Counted from the first letter of the stretch, positions 1 to 6,199 are shown. The stretch is DNA of 9,721 bases from a bacterium (GCA_021106915.1 JAIOTH010000004.1:1-9721), one strand, 5' to 3'. Numbers and translations: made by a program. The notes: a model not told the origin generated them from the sequence alone.

Positions 1-19
1 ACAGGGAAATAATTTTTTC

Positions 20-106
20 TTTGTCATTCCGAGCGAAGTCGAGGAATCTTTGAGGTGATAGTATTCGAATATATGAAGATTTCTCCATTACGGTCGAAAT
101 GACAAA
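20..106. repeat. Imperfect palindromic intergenic repeat
   Basis: The arms at 20-50 and 76-106 are inverted copies matching at about 24 of 31 positions, including 9 perfect terminal bases (TTTGTCATT) and 6 perfect bases next to the loop (AATCTT). A 25-base AT-rich spacer separates them. The core 'GTCATTCCGAGCGAAG' resembles a family of dispersed palindromic repeats that I recall from many bacterial genomes, CPR included; this is memory, not a search. It lies upstream of thyA, whose AUG is 31 bases past the right arm. It could be a non-autonomous mobile repeat, and as RNA it would fold into a long hairpin. The rest of 1-137 holds no gene that I can see. Confidence 0.7.
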
Positions 107-137
107 ATATTATAAATTTTAAAGACAAAGAAAAAAT

Positions 138-950
138 ATGAAACAGTATTTAGATTTAATGAAAAGAATATATGAGAAGGGGAAAGATCGAGAGAATCGA
201 ACTGGTGTGAATACTCGAGGTATTTTTGGGGCTCAGATGCGTTTTGATATTTCCGAAAGATTTCCCTTATTAACTACTAAAAAAGTTCATTTACGCTCAA
301 TTATTCACGAATTATTGTGGTTTTTAAGTGGCGATACTAATATTAAATATCTGAATGATAATAATGTTAGTATTTGGGATGAATGGGCTGATGAGAATGG
401 AGATTTAGGTCCAATTTATGGTAAACAATGGACAGCATGGGAGTCTAATGATGGTACTAAAATTAATCAGATTCAATACATTGTTGATGAAATAAAAAAT
501 AATCCAATTTCTAGAAGAATGATTGTTAGTGGTTGGAATGTTGGTGATTTACAAAGTTTAATTAAAGGAAAAAAGTCAGCTCCACCACCATGTCATTCTT
601 TATTTCAATTTTATGTCAGCGAGGGGAAATTATCTTGCCAGCTTTATCAACGAAGTGCAGATTTCTTCTTAGGCGTGCCATTTAATATTGCTTCTTATTC
701 TTTATTAACTATGATGATGGCTCAAGTTTGTGGTTTACGGCCTGGAGAGTTTGTGCATACTTTTGGTGATGTTCATATTTACAATAATCATTTTGAGCAA
801 GTTGAAAAGCAATTAGCTCGGAAAACTAGAGAGTTGCCAACTATGAAAATTAATCCAGAGGTCAAAGATATATTTGAATTTAAGTTTGAAGATTTTATTT
901 TAGAAAATTATGATCCACATTCCGGAATTAAAGCACCAATTGCGATTTAA
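138..950 (+). CDS. thyA: Thymidylate synthase
   Basis: This enzyme methylates dUMP to dTMP using 5,10-methylene-tetrahydrofolate and releases dihydrofolate, in the cytoplasm. The 270-residue product is close to the usual length (E. coli 264). Family landmarks in order are the N-terminal 'RTGVNTRGIFGAQMRFD' phosphate-binding region (21-37), 'LLWFLSGDTN' (59-68), the catalytic cysteine C152 in 'PPPCHSLFQFYV', 'QRSADFFLGVPFN' (171-183), 'GDVHIYNNH' (210-218) and the hallmark C-terminus 'KAPIAI'. All key residues are present, so it should be active. The AUG at 138 gives the normal 'MKQYLDLM' start; no Shine-Dalgarno sequence precedes it. A weak -10-like TATTAT at 108-113 lacks a convincing -35. 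It is first of five same-strand genes, with folA two genes downstream to recycle its DHF product. Confidence 0.97.
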   Translation: MKQYLDLMKRIYEKGKDRENRTGVNTRGIFGAQMRFDISERFPLLTTKKVHLRSIIHELLWFLSGDTNIKYLNDNNVSIWDEWADENGDLGPIYGKQWTAWESNDGTKINQIQYIVDEIKNNPISRRMIVSGWNVGDLQSLIKGKKSAPPPCHSLFQFYVSEGKLSCQLYQRSADFFLGVPFNIASYSLLTMMMAQVCGLRPGEFVHTFGDVHIYNNHFEQVEKQLARKTRELPTMKINPEVKDIFEFKFEDFILENYDPHSGIKAPIAI

Positions 951-981
951 ATAAAAATTAAATTTATTACTATTTTGAAAT

Positions 982-2160
982 ATGTCTGAAAAATTTAATC
1001 CAGAGAAAATACAAAAGAATGTTGAATTGGAGTCTGAAATTCAATTAGAACCAGAAAAAATAGCTCAGAAAAAGTTAGAAATTTTAATGCAGAAAGATTT
1101 TAAAGATTTTGGAATTAGATTTATGAATATTGGCGAATACGATAAAATTATTAAAAAAGGGGATTATGAAGAACGAGAAGTATTTATACCAAAAATATTT
1201 CATGGGAATAAAATGAATTTTAAATCCTTCTTTCAGTCTAGGGGGCATAGTTGGGGTAATTTTGTTCGTTCATCTACGGATTGGGATACTTCTGTCAGGG
1301 ATCTTCATCATTACGCTGATTTAATTGATTTCCTTCGTGAAGCTCATGGCAAAATCAAAAAAAACGGAGAAGAAGAAAATATTCGTGAAAAAACGATGGA
1401 AAGATTTAGAAACAAAATAGAAAAAAATGAAAGGAGAGAATTATCAACTCATAAAGATAAAATATTTGGTGAAGGGAAGGGTGCTGAATGGTATATTAAA
1501 AATTTGCCTACATTGATTGGCGATAAACAAGCGCTTGAATTCATGAATTTAGTAGATGGGGTTGTAGAAGCAGAACATCAAGAAACATTTAATCCAAATT
1601 ATAATTCTAATAGGAATGAAGATAAAAGTTATTATCTAAAAGTTATTCAAAAAATGATAGATGAAATAATGGGTTCTGATGAGAATAAAGGATATGATGT
1701 TTATAGAGCTTTTAATCTTATATATGATCAAAAGAAACAAATAAAATGGATAGGTGAAGAACGGTTTAAAATTTTAATGGATTTCAAAAAAGATTCTAAT
1801 TATTTAAAAAAGGGAGATAATCTCAGAAAATTTATTAACGCTTATAGTTATGTTAGAACTGGAATAGCATATGATAAAGAATCATTACAATATCATGTGG
1901 GATTATTATTTGATATGAAAGCAATTTCTAATCGAGATAGTTGGGGTCATCCGGAGTGGAGGTATCTACAAACAGACAAATCAGAAGGAGCGAAGTCTAA
2001 TGTTCTGGGGGTTATAGCCTTAATGCCTAATAAAGAATTAATTAATAAGTTAGTACAATCTTCTAATAAAAGTGGTTTATTAGCTCATCCCGTTTTTGAT
2101 GGTTATGGAAATATTAAATATCCTAAAAAATCAAAAGATAAAATTAAAGAAAATTTATGA
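982..2160 (+). CDS. Protein of unknown function within the thymidylate cluster
   Basis: I do not recognise this 392-residue protein. It has no signal peptide or membrane segment, so it is probably cytoplasmic. Residues 1-40 are a charged, helix-prone leader rich in Glu and Lys. Residues 70-125 contain an aromatic/His-rich stretch ('FFQSRGHSWGNF', 'STDWDTSVRDLHHYADLIDFLREAH'). Residues 120-165 are highly charged. The C-terminal part has 'SNRDSWGHPEWRYL' (316-329) and 'GVIALMPNKELINKLV' followed by 'LLAHPVFDGYGNIKYP' (343-381), which read like a folded globular domain. It starts 31 bases after thyA, and its UGA stop overlaps the folA start (AUGA), suggesting translational coupling with folA. 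The next in-frame codon after UGA is UAA, giving a tandem stop. No Shine-Dalgarno sequence precedes the AUG. A link to folate or dTMP metabolism is inferred from position only. Confidence 0.85.
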   Translation: MSEKFNPEKIQKNVELESEIQLEPEKIAQKKLEILMQKDFKDFGIRFMNIGEYDKIIKKGDYEEREVFIPKIFHGNKMNFKSFFQSRGHSWGNFVRSSTDWDTSVRDLHHYADLIDFLREAHGKIKKNGEEENIREKTMERFRNKIEKNERRELSTHKDKIFGEGKGAEWYIKNLPTLIGDKQALEFMNLVDGVVEAEHQETFNPNYNSNRNEDKSYYLKVIQKMIDEIMGSDENKGYDVYRAFNLIYDQKKQIKWIGEERFKILMDFKKDSNYLKKGDNLRKFINAYSYVRTGIAYDKESLQYHVGLLFDMKAISNRDSWGHPEWRYLQTDKSEGAKSNVLGVIALMPNKELINKLVQSSNKSGLLAHPVFDGYGNIKYPKKSKDKIKENL

Positions 2161-2657
2161 TAAGTATAATTTGTGCGATTGGAAAAAATAAAGCTATTGG
2201 GAAAGACAATCAGCTTCTTTGGGATATTCCGCATGATTTACAACATTTTAAAGATATTACAGTTGGCCACCCAGTAATTATGGGTTATAAAACCTATCTT
2301 TCGATTGGCCGACCATTACCTGGAAGAACAAATATTATTTTAAGCAAGAAACTAGTTAATATCCCAGGTTGTATTGTTTGTACTTCTTTAGATGAAGCTA
2401 TTAATAAGGGGAAGGAAATTGATTTAGAAGAGGTTTTTATTATTGGTGGTGGTAGTGTCTATGCTCAAACTATTAATTTAGTAGATAAATTATATTTAAC
2501 AATTGTTGATGATACGGTGGAAGATGCTGATACTTTTTTTCCAGAATACGATCAATTTAATAAAGTGATAAAAGAAGAACATTTTGAAACTGATCAGTTT
2601 AATTATTCATTTGTAGAATTAGTGAAAAATAATAAAAAAGAAAAAATTTATAATTAA
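2157..2657 (+). CDS. folA: Dihydrofolate reductase
   Basis: This enzyme reduces dihydrofolate to tetrahydrofolate with NADPH, renewing the cofactor that ThyA oxidises. The 166-residue length is typical. The N-terminus 'CAIGKNKAIGKDNQLLWDIPHDLQHFK' is the classical DHFR signature: W22 and D27 occupy the E. coli positions, D27 being the substrate-protonating acid. It is followed by 'VIMGYKTYLSIGRPLPGRTNIILS' (40-63), the NADPH-binding 'IIGGGSVY' (95-102) and 'DADTFFPE' (123-130). Nothing essential is missing. Its AUG overlaps the upstream stop by four bases (AUGA) and has no Shine-Dalgarno sequence, so translation probably depends on ribosomes finishing the preceding gene. The thyA-folA pairing is common in bacteria; here an unknown gene separates them. 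Confidence 0.97.
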   Translation: MISIICAIGKNKAIGKDNQLLWDIPHDLQHFKDITVGHPVIMGYKTYLSIGRPLPGRTNIILSKKLVNIPGCIVCTSLDEAINKGKEIDLEEVFIIGGGSVYAQTINLVDKLYLTIVDDTVEDADTFFPEYDQFNKVIKEEHFETDQFNYSFVELVKNNKKEKIYN

Positions 2658-2667
2658 TAATAAATTT

Positions 2668-2904
2668 ATGGCAGAAAAATTTTCAAATTTAGGAAAAAAT
2701 ATAGATGAGGAAGTAATAGATAAACTGGAGGAAAAAAAATGGTTAGCTAAAATTTTTGGAGAGAAAGAAGATGAATTAAGTGAAGATAATAAGAAGAAAC
2801 TTGAAGAATGGAAGAAAAGTGTTAAAGGTAAGAGTTTAGCGGAGATTGAGGAAATGGGAGAAAATTTAAAAAAAGAAATAGAAAAATTAGCTGAAGAAGA
2901 ATAA
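2668..2904 (+). CDS. Small acidic helical protein, unknown function
   Basis: This is a 78-residue protein, very rich in Glu and Lys with a net negative charge and only a few aromatics (two Trp). It is predicted by eye to be mostly alpha-helical, possibly coiled coil ('KLEEKKW', 'KKLEEWKKSV', 'LAEIEEMGENLKKEIEKLAEEE'). It has no Cys, no signal peptide and no membrane segment. It starts 10 bases after folA and ends 22 bases before the kinase gene, in the same orientation, so it is probably co-transcribed with both. I do not recognise a family. It may be a real small protein because it fits neatly between tightly packed genes and uses the local codon style, but low-complexity charged frames can be misleading. 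Confidence 0.65.
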   Translation: MAEKFSNLGKNIDEEVIDKLEEKKWLAKIFGEKEDELSEDNKKKLEEWKKSVKGKSLAEIEEMGENLKKEIEKLAEEE

Positions 2905-2926
2905 ATAATGATTTTTATTTTATTAT

Positions 2927-3703
2927 ATGAATAAAGGAAAATTTATAGTTGTAGATGGTTTAGATGGCATTGGTAAAAGTGTCGTTTTAGATGCTATTGT
3001 TGATTATCTTCGAAAAGATAAGGGTCAGCGAGTTTTGGATTTACATGAATATTGGGAAGAGCGTGGTTTTCATCCTGATTTTGATAATAAAGAAAATGGT
3101 CATCCCAATCCTTATTATATTAATTTAGATGATTATGATGTGATTTATTCTTCTGAACCAACTCATGTCGGAATTGGTAAGGTAATTAGGCAGGAAGTTA
3201 TTACTAAAAATAGCCGATCTTATTCAGCTAATTTAACAGCAGAATGTTATTCAACAGATCGTTTGGTTTTATATAAAAGAGTAATTTTACCAGTTTTGAA
3301 TGCTGGAAAAACAGTTATTCAATCTCGTAGCGTTTCTACTTCTATAGTTTATCAACCCATTCAGTCAGAATTACAAAAAGAAGGTTCTTTGACCATTGAA
3401 GATGTTTTGGTCTTGCAAGGAAATAAATTAGCCTTAGATAATGCCCCTGATTTATTGATTATTCCCACTATTAAGGATGTAAACATTTTATTTGAAAGAT
3501 TAGCAGGAAGAGAAAAAGATGATAATTGTAATTTTGAAAAAATTAAATTCCAATCTAAAATTAAGTCTTTGTTTGAAGGTCAGGAATTAAGAAAAATTTT
3601 TGAGGAAAAAGGTTCGGTTGTTAAATATTTAGATGCTGGGATCTCAATTGAATCAACTAAAGAGCAAGCAGTCGATATTTATAAAGAAATTTTAGAAAAT
3701 TAA
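2927..3703 (+). CDS. tmk: Thymidylate-kinase-like P-loop kinase
   Basis: The likely role is phosphorylation of dTMP to dTDP by ATP, the step after ThyA. The Walker A loop is 'GLDGIGKS' (11-18), with 'SSEPTHVG' (75-82) matching the family's (S/R)EP substrate loop, 'STDRLVLYKRVILPVLNAGKTVI' (109-131) matching the D-R helix and following strand, and a LID-like 'GREKDDNCNFEK' (194-205). Two departures stand out. The DR(Y/H) motif of thymidylate kinases is replaced by S133-R134-S135 in 'QSRSVSTSIVYQ', losing the usual aspartate. An insert of about 30 residues (roughly 40-70, His/Asn/Tyr-rich) lies between the first helix and the EP loop. At 258 residues it is longer than the usual 205-215. It may be a divergent thymidylate kinase or a kinase for another deoxynucleotide. 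The position at the end of the thyA-folA cluster supports dTMP. Its 3' end overlaps the end of convergent prmC by 4 bp. Confidence 0.8.
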   Translation: MNKGKFIVVDGLDGIGKSVVLDAIVDYLRKDKGQRVLDLHEYWEERGFHPDFDNKENGHPNPYYINLDDYDVIYSSEPTHVGIGKVIRQEVITKNSRSYSANLTAECYSTDRLVLYKRVILPVLNAGKTVIQSRSVSTSIVYQPIQSELQKEGSLTIEDVLVLQGNKLALDNAPDLLIIPTIKDVNILFERLAGREKDDNCNFEKIKFQSKIKSLFEGQELRKIFEEKGSVVKYLDAGISIESTKEQAVDIYKEILEN

Positions 3704-4533
3704 TTTTTTAACTTTACAATCATAACTCTCTCCAGACCTTGCAGGTCTTTTTTTATTTTTATCTGAGCTTGAGGAAATAGTCTTTTTATATAATTAAATA
3801 AACTTTTAATTTGTTCAGGATTTAATTCTATTAAAATATATTTTGGTTGATATTTGAGTTTTGAGATTTGTTCAAACAATTTTCGATAATCATCTAAACC
3901 ATCTTTTTTAGAATAAAGAGCTAAGTTTGGTTCATTTTTAATAGAAGATTCTTTTTTGTAGTCGGTAGATAAATAAGGTAAATTAGCTATAATTATATCA
4001 AATTTTTTATTTTTTAATTTATTCAATAAATCAGATTTAAGGAATTTGATTTTAGAAGAGGCTTTATTTAAACGAGAATTTTTACGAGCCATATTGAGAG
4101 CTTTTTGAGAAATGTCAGTAGCAATAATGTTAAATCCTTGCTTGGCTAAACTAATAGCAATGCACCCAGAACCAGTTCCAATCTCGGCAATTCTATTTTT
4201 AGGTTTGATAATTTTTAAAGTTTCTGTAATTAGCAATTCTGTTTCGGGTCGGGGAATTAAAACATTTTTATTAACTAAAAACTTTAAACCATAAAATTTT
4301 TTATATCCTAGAATGTAAGCAATTGGATAATGAGTAGATCTTTTTTTAATAAGTTTTCGATATTTTTTAATTTGTTTCTGATTTAATTCTAATTCTGGAT
4401 AAGTATAGAAAAATTCTTTATTTTTATGAATAACAAAAGATAATAATAATCCAGCATCTAATGAAGCTGAATCTATGCTTTGATCTTTTAATTTTACAAC
4501 TCCCCAGTGAAGGAGTTTTTTAATAGTAGTCAT
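3700..4533 (-). CDS. prmC: Peptide chain release factor N5-glutamine methyltransferase
   Basis: PrmC (HemK) methylates the glutamine of the GGQ motif in release factors using S-adenosylmethionine, which increases termination efficiency. The 277-residue length is normal. An N-terminal helical domain (1-75) ends in 'YPIAYILGYKKFYGLKF' (69-85), then 'VLIPRPETELL' (91-101), the SAM-binding motif 'AEIGTGSGCIAISLA' (116-130), the acidic 'ATD' (138-140) and the C-terminal 'DLQGLERVMIVKL' (263-275). The catalytic motif reads N184-L-P-Y (NLPY) instead of the usual NPPY; Asn, the second Pro and Tyr remain, so activity is likely. Its substrate RF1 is encoded just upstream. No clear promoter was found in the 92-base gap, so it is probably read from the prfA promoter through a REP-like hairpin. 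Its end overlaps the convergent kinase gene. Confidence 0.93.
   Translation of the reverse strand: MTTIKKLLHWGVVKLKDQSIDSASLDAGLLLSFVIHKNKEFFYTYPELELNQKQIKKYRKLIKKRSTHYPIAYILGYKKFYGLKFLVNKNVLIPRPETELLITETLKIIKPKNRIAEIGTGSGCIAISLAKQGFNIIATDISQKALNMARKNSRLNKASSKIKFLKSDLLNKLKNKKFDIIIANLPYLSTDYKKESSIKNEPNLALYSKKDGLDDYRKLFEQISKLKYQPKYILIELNPEQIKSLFNYIKRLFPQAQIKIKKDLQGLERVMIVKLKN
3734..3760 (+). terminator. Intrinsic terminator of the thyA-tmk cluster, inside prmC
   Basis: A perfect 6-bp stem AGACCT/AGGTCT (3734-3739 and 3743-3748) with a 3-base loop is followed by six T, one A and five T on the plus strand. It lies 31 bases past the kinase stop codon and is the only strong intrinsic terminator downstream of the five-gene plus-strand cluster. 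The same bases on the minus strand encode the C-terminal 'KKDLQGL' of PrmC, so coding and termination functions overlap. Confidence 0.8.
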
Positions 4534-4575
4534 AAAGATTTTATGAAAGCATTTTTTTAGAAATTAATTTCAACT

Positions 4576-4627
4576 CACCTCCCCTTTACTTCCCCTCCTC
4601 ATCAAGGAGGGGATTTGAGGGGTGGTT
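4576..4627. repeat. REP-like GC-rich palindromic element between prfA and prmC
   Basis: A perfect 8-bp inverted repeat CCCCTCCT (4592-4599) / AGGAGGGG (4605-4612) with a 5-base loop is flanked by imperfectly inverted outer arms (CACCTCCCC at 4576-4584 and GAGGGGTGG at 4617-4625). It stands out as a GC-rich island in very AT-rich DNA. The outer edge GGTT abuts and overlaps the prfA stop codon (4626-4628). It resembles REP elements that I recall being dispersed in many genomes and sometimes mobilised by RAYT (IS200/IS605-related) transposases; none is seen here. There is no T-run after the hairpin on the minus strand, so it is not a typical terminator and might instead stabilise the upstream prfA message. 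Confidence 0.7.
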
Positions 4628-5711
4628 AATTTTCATTTCTATAATGTTCTTTAAGTTTAGTAATAAATTCTTCAATATCACCATCCATAACTCGATCTAA
4701 ATTATGAGAAGTTAAATTAATTCGATGATCCGTGATTCTATTTTGAGGAAAATTGTAAGTTCTAATTTTTTCAGAACGATCACCAGAGCCAATTTGAGAT
4801 TTTCGGTTAGCAGAGAGTTCAGCCATTTTAGTTTCTTCTTCGTGAGCTAAAACTCTAGATTTTAAAACTTTCATAGCGCTTTCTTTATTTTGAATTTGAG
4901 ATCTTTCATCTTGGCAGGAAACTACTATATTAGTTGGTAAATGAGTAATTCGAACAGCAGAATAAGTTGTATTAACTCCTTGTCCGCCCTTGCCTGAAGA
5001 GCAAAAAGTATCTATCCGTAAGTCTTTATTTTCAATAACTAAATCTACATCTTCAGCTTCTGGCAAAACAGCAATTGTCGCTGCTGAAGTATGAACTCGA
5101 CCAGCTTTTTCAGTCTCGGGTACTCTTTGAACTCGATGAACACCGCTTTCATATTTTAAAGTTCCAAAAGCATGGTCGCCAGTAATTGAAAAAATTATTT
5201 CTTTGAATCCACCAATACCTATTTTATTTTCATTAATAATTTTAATTTGATAATTATTACTTTCAGCAAAACGAGAATACATTCGAAATAAGTCAGCAGC
5301 AAAGAGAGCAGACTCATCTCCGCCAGTACCAGCTCTGATTTCCATGATCGCATTTTTTTTATCCAAAGGAGAGGATGGATTGATTAATTTTTCGACATCA
5401 TTTTCTAATTTTTCTAATTTTTTTTCTAAATCAGGTTTTTCTTCTTCAGCTAACTCAATTAAATCCTTATCTTCTGATTTTAGAGCTTCCTCGCAATCTT
5501 TAACTTGATTTCTAGCGCTTTCTAATTCTTTGATTTTATTAAGAGTTTTTTTAACTTCATTATATTCTTTAGAAATAACTTGTACTTTTTGGTGATCATT
5601 AAAAATAGCTGGATCATTCATTTGTTTTTCCAGTTCCTCAAATTTATTTTGATATTCTTCCGTCTTTGCTAAAGCTCCGACGGACATGTTGCTTTGTTCT
5701 TTGGTAATCAT
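4626..5711 (-). CDS. prfA: Peptide chain release factor 1
   Basis: RF1 decodes UAA and UAG and triggers peptidyl-tRNA hydrolysis on the ribosome. The product is 361 residues (E. coli 360). The N-terminal part (15-110) is a charged coiled-coil region. It is followed by 'AGTGGDESALFAADLFRMY' (127-145), the stop-codon-reading P-x-T motif as PET (198-200) in 'RVQRVPETEKAGRVHTSAA', the catalytic G242-G-Q in 'CSSGKGGQGVNTT', and 'GSGDRSEKIRTYNFPQNR' (308-325). PxT rather than SPF marks RF1, not RF2. The first AUG (5711) is used here; a second at codon 9 (5687) is possible, because residues 1-12 look unlike the family and the likely -10 box leaves only a short leader for the first AUG. The flanking genes are rpmE upstream and prmC, which modifies this protein, downstream. 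Confidence 0.96.
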   Translation of the reverse strand: MITKEQSNMSVGALAKTEEYQNKFEELEKQMNDPAIFNDHQKVQVISKEYNEVKKTLNKIKELESARNQVKDCEEALKSEDKDLIELAEEEKPDLEKKLEKLENDVEKLINPSSPLDKKNAIMEIRAGTGGDESALFAADLFRMYSRFAESNNYQIKIINENKIGIGGFKEIIFSITGDHAFGTLKYESGVHRVQRVPETEKAGRVHTSAATIAVLPEAEDVDLVIENKDLRIDTFCSSGKGGQGVNTTYSAVRITHLPTNIVVSCQDERSQIQNKESAMKVLKSRVLAHEEETKMAELSANRKSQIGSGDRSEKIRTYNFPQNRITDHRINLTSHNLDRVMDGDIEEFITKLKEHYRNEN

Positions 5712-5725
5712 ATAATTATAATTTT

Positions 5726-5754
5726 ATTATAACATTCTATGTGGTTAATAAAAA
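5726..5754 (-). promoter_or_regulatory. Candidate prfA promoter with a very short leader
   Basis: Read on the minus strand there is a perfect -10 TATAAT at 5726-5731, 14 bases before the first prfA AUG, so the leader would be about 8 bases. The -35 region at a 17-base spacing (TTTTTA) is weak and coincides with the T-run of the upstream rpmE terminator. A second TATAAT lies almost against the AUG. A promoter is expected because a terminator separates rpmE from prfA, but AT-rich DNA produces such boxes by chance. Confidence 0.35.
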
Positions 5755-5756
5755 TA

Positions 5757-5791
5757 AAAAACACCCTTGTTGAACATAAAAGAGTGTTTTT
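5757..5791 (-). terminator. Intrinsic terminator after rpmE
   Basis: The inverted repeat ACACCCTT (5761-5768) / AAGAGTGT (5780-5787) has one C-A mismatch and is extended by four A-T pairs. On the minus strand it is followed by a long T-rich run (GTGTTTTTTATTTTTATT). It sits 13 bases past the rpmE stop and should end that transcript. A shorter T-run on the other side makes weak two-way activity possible. Confidence 0.75.
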
Positions 5792-5803
5792 ATATATGTA
5801 AAG

Positions 5804-6088
5804 CTATTTTTCTGATTTTTCTTTTTTATTGGATATTTGACGGGCTTTTTTTGCTTTTTTTCCAATTTTATCTTTAGCAATTTCAGCTTGATCAGATATT
5901 CTCTTTTTATATTTATCAATAACACCAGAGTCATCAATTAGTTTTTGTTTGCCAGTATAAAAAGGATGACATTGTGAACAAATTTCTAAGTCTAATTTAT
6001 CTATAGTTGAACCTACTTTAAAATTAAAACCGCAGGTACAAGTGACCTTTACATTTTTATTGTATTTTGGGTGAATATCTTTTTTCAT
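5804..6088 (-). CDS. rpmE: 50S ribosomal protein L31, zinc-binding type
   Basis: L31 is a large-subunit protein that bridges to the 30S head. The start 'MKKDIHPKYNKNVKVTCTCG' is diagnostic. The zinc-ligand set is complete: C17, C19, C37 and C40 (CxC...CxxC), so this is the zinc-containing form rather than the zinc-free paralogue induced on zinc starvation. The 'CHPFYTGKQK' block (40-49) is conserved. At 94 residues it is longer than the usual 66-75 because of a Lys-rich tail from about residue 70 ('KDKIGKKAKKARQISNKKEKSEK'), which may add rRNA contacts. A strong promoter lies upstream and a terminator downstream, so it is probably largely monocistronic. It ends in UAG, the only such stop among the complete genes here, a codon read by the neighbouring RF1. 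Confidence 0.96.
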   Translation of the reverse strand: MKKDIHPKYNKNVKVTCTCGFNFKVGSTIDKLDLEICSQCHPFYTGKQKLIDDSGVIDKYKKRISDQAEIAKDKIGKKAKKARQISNKKEKSEK

Positions 6089-6116
6089 AATAAAGCATTA
6101 ATTATTTATATAGAGA

Positions 6117-6145
6117 ATAATATCAGAACTTAAGTCGAAAGTCAA
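6117..6145 (-). promoter_or_regulatory. Promoter of rpmE (sigma70-type, extended -10)
   Basis: On the minus strand, TTGACT (6140-6145) is separated by exactly 17 bases from TATTAT (6117-6122), with TGA immediately before the -10 (extended -10 TGn). Each hexamer matches consensus at 5 of 6 positions. Transcription would start near 6110, giving a leader of about 22 bases with no Shine-Dalgarno sequence. It is the best promoter in the window. Confidence 0.75.
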
Positions 6146-6199
6146 GGAAATGTATCTCATCTTTTGCAGGAAATAAAGGAGATATGAGCTGTAAAAACA

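Noticed and set aside
982..2160. Possible UGA-to-glycine recoding as in some CPR groups
   Set aside because: No gene contains in-frame UGA, glycine is encoded by GGN throughout, and UGA stands at a natural end overlapping folA. The UAA just behind it means this single site is not decisive alone.
982..2690. Similar N-termini of the 392- and 78-residue proteins ('MSEKFN' and 'MAEKFS')
   Set aside because: The likeness stops after six residues and both proteins are Glu/Lys-rich, so shared ancestry is not supported.
4112..4294. A 60-codon plus-strand open frame within prmC
   Set aside because: It is fully antisense to the conserved methyltransferase domain of prmC, resembles no family and has no start signal.
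5737..5937. A 66-codon minus-strand open frame overlapping the rpmE 3' end and its terminator
   Set aside because: It is an out-of-frame reading of the rpmE tail and crosses the terminator hairpin; its composition is that of translated AT-rich noise.
6156..6188. CTCAT/ATGAG inverted repeat between the membrane gene and rpmE as a terminator
   Set aside because: The stem is only 5 bp with a long loop and is not followed by a T-run on the minus strand.
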